Shown: positions 34,820 to 44,924 of the stretch, one piece after another
How the letters are laid out: the number at the start of each line of letters is the position of its first letter
Position numbering within the stretch: the first letter of the stretch is position 1
Assembly: GCA_001899715.1 (NCBI GenBank)
Contig: MKWI01000028.1
Coordinates: forward strand, 1 to 59,609
Reading direction: 5' to 3'
Source: Sphingobium sp. 66-54
GTDB taxonomy: Bacteria; Pseudomonadota; Alphaproteobacteria; Sphingomonadales; Sphingomonadaceae
Length of the DNA stretch: 59,609 nucleotides
Position numbers and translations under genes: made by a program
Notes under the pieces: model-generated
The model's database searches: none
What the model saw: the letters and a program-made list of their open reading frames with translations, nothing else
Told to the model about the DNA's origin: nothing

Positions 34820-35725
34820 ATGACCGACAACCTCACGCATCTCGAACGACTGGAAGCCGAGAGCATCCACATCATGCGGGAGGTGGTGGCGGAGGCGGAA
34901 AAGCCGGTCATGCTCTATTCGGTGGGCAAGGATTCGGCCGTGATGCTGCATCTCGCCCGCAAGGCTTTCTACCCCTCGCCGCCGCCTTTCCCGCTGCTCC
35001 ATGTCGATACGACGTGGAAGTTCAAGGCGATGTACGAGCTGCGCGATCGGATGGCGAAGGAGAGTGGCATGGAGCTGCTCGTCTACCAGAATCCGGAGGC
35101 CAAGGAGCGCGGCATCAACCCGTTCGACCATGGCGCGCTGCATACCGACATGTGGAAGACCGAGGGGCTGAAGCAGGCCCTCAACCTCCACGGCTTCGAC
35201 GTGGCGTTCGGCGGTGCGCGGCGCGACGAGGAAAAGAGCCGGGCGAAGGAGCGCATCTTCTCGTTCCGTACGGCGAGCCACGGCTGGGATCCCAAGAACC
35301 AGCGGCCCGAATTGTGGAACCTCTACAATGCCCGCAAGAACAAGGGCGAGAGCATCCGCGTCTTCCCGATCAGCAACTGGACTGAGCTGGACATCTGGCA
35401 ATATATCCAGCTCAACGACGTGCCGATCGTACCGCTTTACTTCGCCGCGCCGCGCCCGACGGTGGAGCGCGACGGCGTGCTGCTGATGGTCGATGACGAG
35501 CGCTTCCGGCTAGAGCCGGGCGAGGAGCCGGTGATGCGCTCGATCCGCTTCCGCACGCTCGGCTGCTACCCGCTCACCGGCGCGGTGGAGAGCGAGGCGG
35601 CGACGCTCTCCGAAGTCATTCAGGAGATGCTGCTCACCACCACCAGCGAGCGGCAGGGCCGGGTGATCGACAAGGATGCAGGTGGCGCCGGCATGGAGAA
35701 GAAGAAGCAGGAGGGCTATTTCTGA
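34820..35725 (+). CDS. cysD: Sulfate adenylyltransferase subunit 2
   Basis: The small catalytic subunit of ATP sulfurylase; with CysN it makes adenosine 5'-phosphosulfate from sulfate and ATP. It is 301 aa. The PP-loop motif is [20 protein letters not shown] near residue 30, and [17 protein letters not shown] and [15 protein letters not shown] are family segments. The ATG at 34820 is where the family begins. It is the first gene of cysD-cysNC-cysQ, with 55 bases to cysNC. The 195-base gap after topA should hold the promoter. Confidence 0.96.
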   Translation: MTDNLTHLERLEAESIHIMREVVAEAEKPVMLYSVGKDSAVMLHLARKAFYPSPPPFPLLHVDTTWKFKAMYELRDRMAKESGMELLVYQNPEAKERGINPFDHGALHTDMWKTEGLKQALNLHGFDVAFGGARRDEEKSRAKERIFSFRTASHGWDPKNQRPELWNLYNARKNKGESIRVFPISNWTELDIWQYIQLNDVPIVPLYFAAPRPTVERDGVLLMVDDERFRLEPGEEPVMRSIRFRTLGCYPLTGAVESEAATLSEVIQEMLLTTTSERQGRVIDKDAGGAGMEKKKQEGYF

Positions 35726-35780
35726 TGCGCCCGCTCTCACATGCGTCCATAGGATATTCGCGGTTTCGGAGGGTGGTGTG

Positions 35781-37709
35781 ATGGATGATCTGGTCGAACC
35801 GATTTACCGGACCGACGCGCTCATCGCCGAGGATATCGACGCCTATCTGGACCGCCATCAGTATAAGTCGATGCTGCGCTTCATCACCTGCGGCAGCGTG
35901 GACGATGGCAAGTCGACGCTGATCGGCCGCCTGCTCTACGACAGCAAGATGATCTTCGAGGACCAGCTTGCCGCGCTGGAGGCGGACAGCAAGCGGGTGG
36001 GCACGCAGGGGCAGGAGATCGACTTCGCGCTGCTGGTCGACGGCCTCGCCGCCGAGCGCGAGCAGGGCATCACCATCGACGTGGCCTATCGCTTCTTCAC
36101 TACGGAAAAGCGCAAGTTCATTGTCGCGGATACGCCGGGGCACGAGCAATATACCCGCAACATGGTGACGGGCGCTTCCACCGCCGACCTCGCCGTGATC
36201 CTGATCGACGCGCGCAAGGGCGTGCTCACCCAGACGCGGCGGCACAGCTATCTCGCCAAGCTTGTCGGTATTCGTCACATCGTGCTGGCGGTGAACAAGA
36301 TGGATCTGGTCGGTTACGATCAGGCGGTGTTCGATGACATTGTGAAGGACTACGCTGCCTTCGCGCGAAGCATCGGCATCGAGCGGTTCGTGCCGATCCC
36401 GATTTCCGGCTTCAAGGGCGACAATATCACCGCGCTTTCGGCCAATACGCCCTGGTTCAAGGGGCCGGCGCTGATCGAGCATCTGGAGACGGTGGAGGTG
36501 GACAACAGCGCCGACCAGGCGCGGCCGTTCCGCATGCCGGTGCAGTGGGTCAACCGCCCCAATCTCGATTTCCGGGGCTTCTCCGGGCTGATCGCGAGCG
36601 GAGCCGTCAAGCCAGGTGACGCGGTGCGCGTGCTCCCCTCCGGCAAGACCAGTACGATCAGCCGCATCGTCACGCTGGATGGCGATCTCGATGAGGCGGT
36701 CGCCGGCCAGTCGGTGACGCTCTGCCTTGCCGACGAGATCGACTGCTCGCGCGGCGACGTGATCGCGGCGGCCGGCAATCCCCCGCAGGCGGCCGACCAG
36801 TTCGAGGCCTCACTCGTCTGGATGGCGGACGAGGCGCTCAAGCCGGGCCGGGCCTACTGGCTCAAGATCGGCACGCAGATGGTCTCTGCCACCGTGCAGG
36901 CGCCCAAATATGAGGTGAACGTCACCACGCTGGAGCATCTGGCGGCCAAGACGCTGGAGCTGAACGCGATCGGTGTCGCCGAGATCGCGACCGACCGGCC
37001 GATCGTGTTTGAGCCCTATACGGACAGCCGCGCGCTCGGCGGCTTCATTCTCATCGACAAGCTCAGCAATGCCACCGTGGCGGCCGGCATGCTGCACTTC
37101 TCGCTGCGGCGCGCGCAGAACGTGCATTGGCAGGCGGTCGATATCGGGCGAGAGGCGCACGCGGCACAGAAGGGTCAGCGGCCGTTCCTGCTGTGGTTTA
37201 CCGGCCTCTCCGGCTCGGGCAAATCGACCATCGCCAACATCGTCGAGAAGAAGCTCTATGCGCTCGGCCGGCACAGCTTCCTGCTCGATGGCGACAATGT
37301 GCGCCACGGGCTCAACAAGGATCTGGGCTTCACTGAAGCGGACCGCATCGAGAATATCCGCCGGGTGGGCGAGGTCGCCAAGCTGATGACCGACGCCGGG
37401 CTGATTGTCATCACCGCCTTCATCTCACCCTTCCGCGCGGAACGCGAGATGGTGCGCGCGATGCTGCCGGAGGGTGAGTTCCTGGAGATCTTCGTCGATA
37501 CCCCGCTGGCCGAGGCCGAGCGGCGCGACGTGAAGGGCCTCTACCGCAAGGCGCGGGCCGGGGAGTTGAAGAACTTCACCGGCATCGACAGCCCTTATGA
37601 AGCACCGGAGCAACCGGAAATCCGCATCGACACGACACGCACGACGCCCGAGGACGCCGCCGACCTCATTGTCGAGCGTGTGCTGGGCGTGTGGAGCCCG
37701 GATCTTTGA
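35781..37709 (+). CDS. cysNC: Bifunctional sulfate adenylyltransferase subunit 1 / adenylylsulfate kinase
   Basis: A fusion of the GTPase subunit CysN with APS kinase CysC, 642 aa. The elongation-factor-like GTPase half has [14 protein letters not shown] at residues 38-51, [26 protein letters not shown] and NKMDLVGY. The kinase half starts near residue 465 with P-loop GLSGSGKST at 475-483, then [15 protein letters not shown] and [10 protein letters not shown]. Together with CysD it converts sulfate to PAPS. GGAGGG lies seven bases before the ATG at 35781. The fusion is common in proteobacteria outside the gammas. Confidence 0.97.
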   Translation: MDDLVEPIYRTDALIAEDIDAYLDRHQYKSMLRFITCGSVDDGKSTLIGRLLYDSKMIFEDQLAALEADSKRVGTQGQEIDFALLVDGLAAEREQGITIDVAYRFFTTEKRKFIVADTPGHEQYTRNMVTGASTADLAVILIDARKGVLTQTRRHSYLAKLVGIRHIVLAVNKMDLVGYDQAVFDDIVKDYAAFARSIGIERFVPIPISGFKGDNITALSANTPWFKGPALIEHLETVEVDNSADQARPFRMPVQWVNRPNLDFRGFSGLIASGAVKPGDAVRVLPSGKTSTISRIVTLDGDLDEAVAGQSVTLCLADEIDCSRGDVIAAAGNPPQAADQFEASLVWMADEALKPGRAYWLKIGTQMVSATVQAPKYEVNVTTLEHLAAKTLELNAIGVAEIATDRPIVFEPYTDSRALGGFILIDKLSNATVAAGMLHFSLRRAQNVHWQAVDIGREAHAAQKGQRPFLLWFTGLSGSGKSTIANIVEKKLYALGRHSFLLDGDNVRHGLNKDLGFTEADRIENIRRVGEVAKLMTDAGLIVITAFISPFRAEREMVRAMLPEGEFLEIFVDTPLAEAERRDVKGLYRKARAGELKNFTGIDSPYEAPEQPEIRIDTTRTTPEDAADLIVERVLGVWSPDL

Positions 37710-38440
37710 GCGATGCCGATCTAGCCGCCGAGCTGGCGGAGGAGGCGGGCCGGCTGTTGCTGGACCTGCGCGCCTCCGGCCGGTTCGAGGGCAAGGCACT
37801 CGGCAAGGAAGGCGATGCGGCCGCCAATCGCCTGCTCGTCGCGGCATTGCATGCGCAGCGACCCGAGGACGGCTTGCTCTCGGAAGAAAGCCAGGATGAC
37901 GGCTCGCGGCTCGCCTGCTCGCGGGTGTGGATTGTCGACCCGGTTGACGGCACCCGCGAATATGCCGAGGGGCGCTCGGATTGGGCGGTCCATGTCGCGT
38001 TGGCGATCGACGGCATACCCGTTATCGGCGCCGTAGCCCTGCCGGGGCTGAACATGGTCCTGCGCTCCGACGCGCCGGCAACACTGCCGCCGGCTGAGAC
38101 CACGCCGCGTATGGTCGTGAGTCGTACCCGGCCCGCTGCCGAGGCTCTTGCTATCGCGCAGGCGCTGGGCGCCACGCTGATCCCCATGGGCTCGGCGGGT
38201 GCCAAGGCCATGGCGGTGGTGTACGGCGCGGCGGACATCTATCTCCATTCCGGCGGGCAATATGAGTGGGACAGTTGCGCTCCCGTGGCCGTTGCGCGCG
38301 CGCACGGCCTGCATTGCTCGCGGATCGACGGCACGCCGCTCGTCTATAATCGCGCGGACGTCTATCTGCCTGATCTGTTGATATGCCGCCCCGAACTGGC
38401 CGGGCGAGTGCTGGAACTACTCGCTATTCTCGCCAGCTAA
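37706..38440 (+). CDS. cysQ: 3'(2'),5'-bisphosphate nucleotidase CysQ
   Basis: It removes the 3' phosphate of PAP (and PAPS), preventing build-up of this by-product of sulfate assimilation. It is an inositol-monophosphatase-fold enzyme of 244 aa. Metal-site motifs: [19 protein letters not shown] and [24 protein letters not shown] matches the family. The TTG at 37706 overlaps the cysNC stop (TTGA) and has GGAG upstream, so I prefer it; a GTG at 37691 is an in-frame alternative. Last gene of the sulfate activation operon. Confidence 0.9.
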   Translation: MSDADLAAELAEEAGRLLLDLRASGRFEGKALGKEGDAAANRLLVAALHAQRPEDGLLSEESQDDGSRLACSRVWIVDPVDGTREYAEGRSDWAVHVALAIDGIPVIGAVALPGLNMVLRSDAPATLPPAETTPRMVVSRTRPAAEALAIAQALGATLIPMGSAGAKAMAVVYGAADIYLHSGGQYEWDSCAPVAVARAHGLHCSRIDGTPLVYNRADVYLPDLLICRPELAGRVLELLAILAS

Positions 38441-38502
38441 TCGGGGTGTCGCGGGATCGCTTCCACCCCGCCCGCGCCCGCGCGAGGGGTTGCGTAACAA
38501 AT

Positions 38503-38553
38503 CGGACATGAATCCGTCATCGCTCCGACACCGGAATCGCATCCGCCTGTCAC
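38503..38553 (+). promoter_or_regulatory. Tandem Pho-box-like array (five heptamers in 11-bp register)
   Basis: Heptamers CGGACAT (38503), CCGTCAT (38514), CCGACAC (38525), ATCGCAT (38536) and CTGTCAC (38547) follow each other at exactly 11-bp spacing, each separated by four bases. The known PhoB recognition half-site is CTGTCAT with four-base spacers; these five match it at 5, 6, 4, 4 and 6 of 7 positions. The array ends about 110 bases before the lipoprotein start codon. A PhoB-activated promoter here would respond to phosphate starvation. Confidence 0.65.
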
Positions 38554-38664
38554 ACTCATCCCCTAGCTGCGCCGCCGAGGGCGCAAGGGGGCACCAGAGA
38601 GTCGATACTCCCATTGGCCGTCCTGCACTCGACAACCCGGACCAATCCGGCAGCGGAGACGACG

Positions 38665-40263
38665 ATGAAACATATCATGCGGACCAAGACGATCATGCTG
38701 GCGGGAGCGGTGCTGCCGCTGCTCGCGGGCTGTGGCGCGAATGAAATCGCTTCGCCCGGCACGGGCGGCAATGTCATCATCAACCCCCCGAGCACCGGCA
38801 CGCCGACGCCGTCGCCCACCCCGACTCCTGCCGCGAAAGTGACACCGGCCGGCGGTTGCCCGACGCTGCCGTCCGGCGCGAATCCGCTGGTCGACCGTGG
38901 TGTCACCGACGATACGCCGACCGGCATCTGGCGCATCTGCGAGCTGCCCGCGACGATCAATCAGTCGATCACGCTTACCAAGGTGCCGGGCCTGGTCTAT
39001 TCGCTTCCGGGTCGCGTCAACGTGGGTTGCGATCGTGGCTTCAGCGAGAGCCAGGTGCCCGCGGCCTGCACCATTCCGTCGGTCACGCTCAAGATCGATC
39101 CGGGCGTCATCATCTATGGCGCGACCGGCCAGTCCTGGCTCGCGGTCAATCGTGGCAACAAGATCAATGCCGTGGGCACCGATACCCAGCCGATCATCTT
39201 CACCAGCCGCGATAACGTCCTCGGTCTCAACAACGATGCGTCGAATGGCCAGTGGGGCGGCGTTGTGCTGATGGGCCGCGCCAGGATCACGGATTGCAAC
39301 CATGGTTCGTTGGCCTCGGGCACCTGTGAGCGCGATACGGAGGGCTCGTCCAGCCCCGCCATTTTCGGTGGCGCTGACGACAGCGACAGCAGCGGCACGA
39401 TGAAATATGTTCAGATCCGCTATTCCGGCTTCGTGCTGGGCAGCAATGTCGAACTGCAGGCGCTGACCACCGAGGGTATCGGCAGCGGCACGGTGCTCGA
39501 ATATATCCAGAGCCACAACAGCTCGGACGATGGCGCGGAGTTCTTCGGCGGCGTCGTGAACTTCAAACACTATATCGCAACCGGCGCGGACGATGACAGC
39601 CTCGACGTGGATACTGGCGCGCGCGCCAACTTCCAGCACGTGCTGCTTATCCAGCGTCCCGGTGCCGGTGACGCGCTGATGGAGATCGACAGCAACAATC
39701 TGGAAGGCGACACGCCGCGTACGAACCTGAAGGTGGTGAACTTCACTGCCATTCAGAACCAGGTGAGCAGCAACAACGAAGCCAACGACCAGGCCTCCAT
39801 CCTGCTGCGCGGTAACTCGGATACGACCTTTGCCAACGGCATCGTCGTCACGCCGAACAACGAGTGCCTGCGCCTGCACGGCACCGGATCGACCGGGGAT
39901 CGCGCAACGCTGGTTGCCCACGCGACGGTGCTGACCTGCAACAGCACGAAGTATATCGGCAGCGGCACCAGCGGCATTGCCTATACGGCGGCGGACATCG
40001 CGGCGATCTTCGGCGCGAATGGCAATAACGACGTGTTTACCACGACGCTCTCCAGCCTGTTCGTCAACGGCACCAACGAGAGCCAGGTGACGGCGTTCGA
40101 CGCCAAGACGCTCGACGCCTTCTTCGACACGACGACGCACATCGGCGCCGTAAAGGATGCGAACGACAACTGGTTCAAGGGTTGGACCTGCAACTCGTCG
40201 ACGGCGACCTTCGACGACGCAGCCAACGCCAACCGCGCCTGCACCTCGCTGCCGATCGCCTGA
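38665..40263 (+). CDS. ElpS-like surface lipoprotein
   Basis: A 532-aa lipoprotein with lipobox LLAGC at residues 19-23, then a Pro/Thr linker (about 38-56) and a large domain with repeated beta-strand features. These include IIFTSRDNVLGLNNDA, GQWGGVVLMGRARI and EYIQSHNSSDDGAEFFGGVV, suggestive of a parallel beta-helix. Proteins of this type are encoded beside a TonB-dependent receptor and a type II secretion operon in Caulobacter (ElpS), where the lipoprotein is made on phosphate starvation, released from the surface in a T2SS-dependent way, and linked to alkaline phosphatase activity. Here the neighbourhood is the same and a Pho-box array precedes it. GGAGA lies before the ATG at 38665. The family assignment rests on context and general pattern, not on a database search. 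Confidence 0.68.
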   Translation: MKHIMRTKTIMLAGAVLPLLAGCGANEIASPGTGGNVIINPPSTGTPTPSPTPTPAAKVTPAGGCPTLPSGANPLVDRGVTDDTPTGIWRICELPATINQSITLTKVPGLVYSLPGRVNVGCDRGFSESQVPAACTIPSVTLKIDPGVIIYGATGQSWLAVNRGNKINAVGTDTQPIIFTSRDNVLGLNNDASNGQWGGVVLMGRARITDCNHGSLASGTCERDTEGSSSPAIFGGADDSDSSGTMKYVQIRYSGFVLGSNVELQALTTEGIGSGTVLEYIQSHNSSDDGAEFFGGVVNFKHYIATGADDDSLDVDTGARANFQHVLLIQRPGAGDALMEIDSNNLEGDTPRTNLKVVNFTAIQNQVSSNNEANDQASILLRGNSDTTFANGIVVTPNNECLRLHGTGSTGDRATLVAHATVLTCNSTKYIGSGTSGIAYTAADIAAIFGANGNNDVFTTTLSSLFVNGTNESQVTAFDAKTLDAFFDTTTHIGAVKDANDNWFKGWTCNSSTATFDDAANANRACTSLPIA

Positions 40264-40353
40264 GGCGGCAGCCTGACCAGGACGGGGCGGAGTGCGGCCA
40301 TCCGGCACGCACCCCGCCGCAAGTGAGACCATCCAGACCCAAGGGGACCTTCC

Positions 40354-43041
40354 ATGGCGACGCCGCTCAAATATGCGGGCCTGCTCCTCATTTCATCGGC
40401 GCTTGCGTCGCCCGCTTTCGCGCAGGTAGCGGCCGGCGATACTGCGTTAGCGGCCGCCGATACCGCGTCGGACGCGGCAGCCGCCGCTCCGGCTCAGGAC
40501 GAAGGAGCCGAGGCCGAAGCGCCCGATATCTCGCTGCCGGGCGGCGAAATCGTGGTCGTCGGCCGGCGTGGCGCCAACGTACAGAAGAGCGCGCCCGCCG
40601 TCGTCTCCGTGCTTTCCAGTGCGGATATCGCGCGGACCGGCGAGGGCAACATCGCAGGTGCGCTCGGCCGCGTCACCGGCCTGAGTGTCGTCGGCAGCGG
40701 CTTCGTCTATGTGCGCGGCCTGGGCGACCGCTATTCGCTGGCATTGCTCAACGGCTCGCCATTGCCCAGTCCCGAGCCGCTCAAGCGTGTGGTGCCCCTT
40801 GACCTTTTTCCGACCAATATCGTTTCTTCCTCGCTGGTTCAGAAGAGCTATTCGCCCAACTTCCCCGGCGAATTCGGCGGCGGCGTCATCAACCTGACGA
40901 CCACGGCCGTGCCCAGCGAGAGCTTCCTGACGGTCAGTGGCGGTGTCGGCGGCAACAGCGAGACGACCGCCTCCGTCGGCTATGTGCATTATGGTGCAAA
41001 CACCGATTGGACCGGCTTCGACAACGGCTCGCGCAACACCCCGCCGGCGCTGGCAGCCTATTTCGCCAGCGGCGAGCGCCTCAACGACGGCAATGTCGAT
41101 ACGCAGGCGATCGGCAAGGAATTAGTGACGTGGCGCAACGGCATCGTGCAGCGCCAGGACAGGATTGCACCCAACTGGTCGGCGACGCTCTCGGGTGGCA
41201 CCTCCTTCGAGATCGGCAGCGACGCCACGCTCGGCCTCATCGCGACCGCCGGCTACAGCAACAAGTGGCAGACGCGCGATGCGATCCAGCAATTTTCGGG
41301 CAGCTCGGACCTGTCGTCGGTCGATACGGATTTCGAGCGGGTTTCGACCGACAATCGTATCGTGGTGAACGGCCTTGTCGGCGTCGGTCTCGAATTTGGT
41401 GACAGCAAACTGCGGTGGACTAGCCTCTACATCCGGGACACGCTTAAGCACACGCGGCTGGGGTTGGGGCAGAAAAACCACACCCAGACCGACTATATGC
41501 AGCAGGATACCGCCTGGTATGAGCGGCAGCTCATCAGCACGCAGCTCACCGGCGAGTTCAAGCTGACACCCGAGCTGAGCGTGGACCTGCGCGGCGGTTA
41601 CGCCAATTCGCAACGCGAAGCACCCGGCGAACTGTCGATCGAATATGTCCGCACCAATGCGGAGTCCGACCCTTATGGCCCCTATTTCGTCAACCGGCTG
41701 GACGGCAACCGCGGCAATGCGGAAATCGTCTATTCCGATCTCAACGAGGATCTTTGGTCGGGCGGCGCCGATATTAGCTGGCGGGCAATTCCCGATCTCG
41801 CTTTCTCGGCAGGCTATGCCTATCAGCGGACGATCCGCGATAGCTCACGCCGTGATTTCCAGTTTCGTGCGCCCAGCACGCTGCCGGGCGGCGTCGACAT
41901 GTTCCGGCCGGACCTGTTGCTTTCGAGCAGCATCATCGACGCCTTTCAGATCGGTCTGGTCGAGGACGACACGACACCGGCTTTCCGCGGTCGCCTGTTC
42001 AACCATGCGGGCTATGCCAAGCTCAACTGGCAGGTGACGCCGGAGCTGCTGATCGACGCCGGCGTGCGGTATGAGACCGCCAAGCAGACGGTGGCGGCGA
42101 TCCCGGTGTTCAATACGCCCGACCCGACGCTCGCGGAAACCAATCTCGACAATGACTATTGGCTGCCGGCGGCAACGATCACCTGGCAGATGCAACCGGA
42201 CATGCAGATCCGCATCAACGCCTCCAAGACTATCGCGCGGCCGCAGTTCCGCGAGCTGATCTATCAATATTATTTCGATCCCGACACCAACCGCCAATAT
42301 CAGGGCAACCCATTGCTGACGGACAGCGAACTGTTCAATGCCGAGGCGCGCTACGAGTGGTATTTCGCGCGCGACCAGCGGCTGTCGTTCGCAGGCTTCT
42401 ACAAGCGGCTGGACAACCCGATCGAGCCGTTCAACTTCATCCTTGCCGATAAGCTGGTGACGAGTTTTGCCAACGCCCCCAAGGCGGACCTGTATGGCGG
42501 CGAGGTCGAGGTGCAGAAATATTTCGATGCGTCGGCCCTCTCCGGCAGCGATTTCTTTGCGAGCCGCAGGATCGTTGCGATCGCCAACTATACCTACACC
42601 AAGTCCAAACTGAAGGTGGGGCCGGACGATACGGTGGCCGTGTTCAGCGCGACATCGACCATCGCATCCGACTTCTTCCGCGACGCGGCCGCGCTCACCG
42701 GCCAGTCGGACCATCTGGTGAACCTGCAACTGGGCCTTGAGGATACGGACAGCCTCTCGCAGCAGACGCTCATCATGTCCTACGCCAGCAAGCGCGTGAC
42801 CAGCCGCGGTATCGCCAACCAGGGGCAACCGGACGTATATGAATATCCGGGTTTCAATCTGGATTTCGTCGTGCGGCAGGGGTTCGATCTGGCGGGCCGG
42901 GCGTTCGACGTGAAGTTCGAGGCGCGTAACCTTACCAACCACAAATATCGCGAGCAGCAATCGAACGGCACCAACAAGGTGTTCTATAATCTCTACAATA
43001 GCGGCGTCAGCGTCAGCCTGTCGCTCTCCACGACTTTCTAG
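40354..43041 (+). CDS. TonB-dependent receptor paired with the lipoprotein
   Basis: An outer-membrane receptor of 895 aa. Signal peptide residues 1-23 (ends AFA), TonB-box-like EIVVVG at 65-70, plug domain to about 210 (NIAGALGRVTGLSVVGSGFV, YVRGLGDRYSLALLNGSP, LVQKSYSPNFPGEFGGGVIN), then a barrel ending in phenylalanine (SLSLSTTF). The plug lacks features of a specific ligand class. It follows the lipoprotein gene by 90 bases containing an imperfect GC-rich hairpin, and a terminator follows, so the two form a unit. By analogy with the Caulobacter locus, the substrate may be a phosphorus compound or its carrier. Confidence 0.9.
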   Translation: MATPLKYAGLLLISSALASPAFAQVAAGDTALAAADTASDAAAAAPAQDEGAEAEAPDISLPGGEIVVVGRRGANVQKSAPAVVSVLSSADIARTGEGNIAGALGRVTGLSVVGSGFVYVRGLGDRYSLALLNGSPLPSPEPLKRVVPLDLFPTNIVSSSLVQKSYSPNFPGEFGGGVINLTTTAVPSESFLTVSGGVGGNSETTASVGYVHYGANTDWTGFDNGSRNTPPALAAYFASGERLNDGNVDTQAIGKELVTWRNGIVQRQDRIAPNWSATLSGGTSFEIGSDATLGLIATAGYSNKWQTRDAIQQFSGSSDLSSVDTDFERVSTDNRIVVNGLVGVGLEFGDSKLRWTSLYIRDTLKHTRLGLGQKNHTQTDYMQQDTAWYERQLISTQLTGEFKLTPELSVDLRGGYANSQREAPGELSIEYVRTNAESDPYGPYFVNRLDGNRGNAEIVYSDLNEDLWSGGADISWRAIPDLAFSAGYAYQRTIRDSSRRDFQFRAPSTLPGGVDMFRPDLLLSSSIIDAFQIGLVEDDTTPAFRGRLFNHAGYAKLNWQVTPELLIDAGVRYETAKQTVAAIPVFNTPDPTLAETNLDNDYWLPAATITWQMQPDMQIRINASKTIARPQFRELIYQYYFDPDTNRQYQGNPLLTDSELFNAEARYEWYFARDQRLSFAGFYKRLDNPIEPFNFILADKLVTSFANAPKADLYGGEVEVQKYFDASALSGSDFFASRRIVAIANYTYTKSKLKVGPDDTVAVFSATSTIASDFFRDAAALTGQSDHLVNLQLGLEDTDSLSQQTLIMSYASKRVTSRGIANQGQPDVYEYPGFNLDFVVRQGFDLAGRAFDVKFEARNLTNHKYREQQSNGTNKVFYNLYNSGVSVSLSLSTTF

Positions 43042-43069
43042 CGGCGCGCCCCTCCCATGGCGCATATGG

Positions 43070-43098
43070 AAGGGGCGGCCTGACGGTCGCCCTTTCTG
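43070..43098 (+). terminator. Terminator of the lipoprotein-receptor unit
   Basis: GGGCGGCC, loop TGAC and GGTCGCCC form an 8-bp stem with one G-U pair, followed by TTT, about 30 bases after the receptor stop codon. The rest of 43099-43298 shows nothing I can identify. Confidence 0.65.
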
Positions 43099-43298
43099 TT
43101 ATGGTGCTGCCTGCCTGGAGTCCCTCCGGAATAGTCATCAGAACGGAAACGCGAACAAAGCTGAAGGAGGCGAGCCCAGAGGGTAATTCGTTAGCGGCGC
43201 CTGTAGTTAAGTCCATGCAATCTGTAGCAGGATGGCGACTATAATGGGCGCAACAGCGTGTGAGATGTTCGTCCGTTAGAAACGTCTCGCTGTTGGAT

Positions 43299-43925
43299 TC
43301 AACCCGCCCAGACCTGCTCGCGATACCACTTGGTGATGATATATTTGGTGCCCGCGCGCACCTTCATGCCATGGTGGAGTGAGGCGCCGTTTACCGCGCC
43401 GTCGGGGAGGCGGTTGTTCCAGGCGAGCAGCTTGCCGGGTTCGGGTTGAATGATCTTGTTGATCCGATTGAAGCGGGTGGCGCCGCCAGCGCCGGGGGCG
43501 TTCAGATAGACCATGAGCGTCCAGGTGCGGTTGCCCGAGCGGCCGCAATAGGTCTGGTAATCGCTGCCTTGCGGCTCGAAATAGTCGGTGTGCGCCTTAA
43601 ACTCCTGCCCTACGGCATAGCGTTGGCCTTGCAGCGGTTCGCCATAGGCCGGGTCGATGCCGGCGAAGGCGGCGAGCCTGGCGTTGACGGCGGCAATGAA
43701 CGGGTCGGCGTCGTCCAGATCGCAGGTCTCGCTGGTACGGAACGCCTCATAGCCCATGTCGTCGGCGATGGTGGAGGGGCGGCGATTGGCGTCGATTCGC
43801 TCGATCAGCCCGGCGCATTCTTCCGGGGCGAGAAAATCGCGCTTGATGAACAGCGCCAGTGCCTTGCCGGGAAAGCGCTGGATGCCGGGCTGGCCGGCGA
43901 TGAGGGGAGCATCGAACGTCGACAT
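43299..43925 (-). CDS. 2OG-Fe(II) oxygenase, prolyl-4-hydroxylase type
   Basis: A 208-aa double-stranded beta-helix oxygenase. It uses iron, 2-oxoglutarate and oxygen to hydroxylate a substrate, often a protein proline. The iron site is AHTDYF (His and Asp) and a distal His in LHHGMKV, followed by GTKYIITKWYRE where the basic residue binds 2-oxoglutarate. RTSETCDLDD and GRSGNRTWTLMVYLN are typical of bacterial P4H-like proteins. The ATG at 43925 is preferred to one five codons upstream; neither has a strong ribosome binding site. It lies between the receptor and the T2SS operon on the opposite strand, divergent from gspC. Confidence 0.88.
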   Translation of the reverse strand: MSTFDAPLIAGQPGIQRFPGKALALFIKRDFLAPEECAGLIERIDANRRPSTIADDMGYEAFRTSETCDLDDADPFIAAVNARLAAFAGIDPAYGEPLQGQRYAVGQEFKAHTDYFEPQGSDYQTYCGRSGNRTWTLMVYLNAPGAGGATRFNRINKIIQPEPGKLLAWNNRLPDGAVNGASLHHGMKVRAGTKYIITKWYREQVWAG

Positions 43926-44093
43926 GGTTAGCGACAGCATCTAGCAAGACGGCCGTGGGGCAATCAACCGACCAGAGACGATGTGAAGATTGTCTTTTTT
44001 TGGTAACGATCTTGTCTTCGATCGGTCATAGTGCGCGCCTAGGCAGCGCGTGCTGTGGAGGGCATCAAGCTTAACATGCGATGGAGCAATTTC

Positions 44094-44924
44094 ATGCGGC
44101 GCGGGCGGCCGGCGCAGGCGAAAGCCACGTCCGATGTCGGCCAGTGGATCGAGGCGGCGCTGCTCGTGCTGCTGCTGATCCAGATCGCCCGGTTGCTCTG
44201 GGCGCTGGTGACGCCGGTCGGTCTGTTCGGCGAGTGGCGGGCGCGCGAGCCGGTGGTGGTCAGCGCCGATGCGCGGCGAGCTTTGTTCGCGGGGTTCGAT
44301 CCGTTCTTCCGCACCGGAGCGGCGATCGGCGCGGATGGGGCGGCACAGCAAATCACCACCCTGCCGCTCAAGCTCTACGGTACCAGCGTCAACGAAGCTT
44401 CTGGCCAGGGCACCGCGATCATCGCCAACGAGAGCGACGAACAGGCGAGCTATGCGGTGGGTGACGAGATCGCGCCCGGTGTGGTGCTCAAGACGGTGGC
44501 GTTCGACTATGTCGTCATTCAGCGCGGCGGCGCTACCGAGACGCTGTATATCGACCAATCAAGCGGCGACGTTGTCGGGGAGGACGGCGCAGACGCTCCC
44601 GCTCCGGATGCTTTGCCGGCGCCGCGCCCTGCCGGTGCGTTGGAGTCTGGTGCCCTGACCGGCGCGCTCAACCTTGCACCGCGGACCGAGAGCGGCAAGG
44701 TGACAGGTATCGTCGTCGGCATGCAGGGCGGCAATGAGATGGCCGCGCTGGCGGGCTTCCGGCCGGGCGACATCATCGTGCAGGTCAACGGACGACCGGT
44801 GACGAGCGCCGGCGATATCAACGCGCTACGCGGAGCCATCCTGCCCGGCGCGCGCCTTTCCCTCATGGTCGAGCGAGGTGCCGCGACCGTGCCGATCTCT
44901 CTTGTTCTCCCGGAAAATAGATGA
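44094..44924 (+). CDS. gspC: Type II secretion system protein GspC
   Basis: An inner-membrane protein that links the assembly platform to the GspD secretin. It is 276 aa: a short cytoplasmic N terminus, one membrane helix (WIEAALLVLLLIQIARLLWA), a homology region (LKLYGTSVNEASGQGTAII) and a C-terminal PDZ domain (MAALAGFRPGDIIVQVNGRP). I chose the ATG at 44094 because GGAG lies seven bases upstream; earlier in-frame starts at 44055 (GTG) and 44076 (ATG) lack this. First gene of the gsp operon. Its stop overlaps gspD by four bases (ATGA). Confidence 0.88.
   Translation: MRRGRPAQAKATSDVGQWIEAALLVLLLIQIARLLWALVTPVGLFGEWRAREPVVVSADARRALFAGFDPFFRTGAAIGADGAAQQITTLPLKLYGTSVNEASGQGTAIIANESDEQASYAVGDEIAPGVVLKTVAFDYVVIQRGGATETLYIDQSSGDVVGEDGADAPAPDALPAPRPAGALESGALTGALNLAPRTESGKVTGIVVGMQGGNEMAALAGFRPGDIIVQVNGRPVTSAGDINALRGAILPGARLSLMVERGAATVPISLVLPENR

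Noticed and set aside
35676..35780. An upstream extension of cysNC overlapping cysD
   Set aside because: The conserved protein starts at the ATG at 35781 with GGAGGG seven bases upstream; the extension is the antiphase of the cysD end.
38563..40332. A 589-codon minus-strand frame opposite the lipoprotein gene, and similar frames opposite topA (32009-34345), the receptor (41845-43065), gspD (45800-47167) and gspF (48602-50404)
   Set aside because: Same mirror effect; composition is unlike proteins and the sense-strand genes are well supported.
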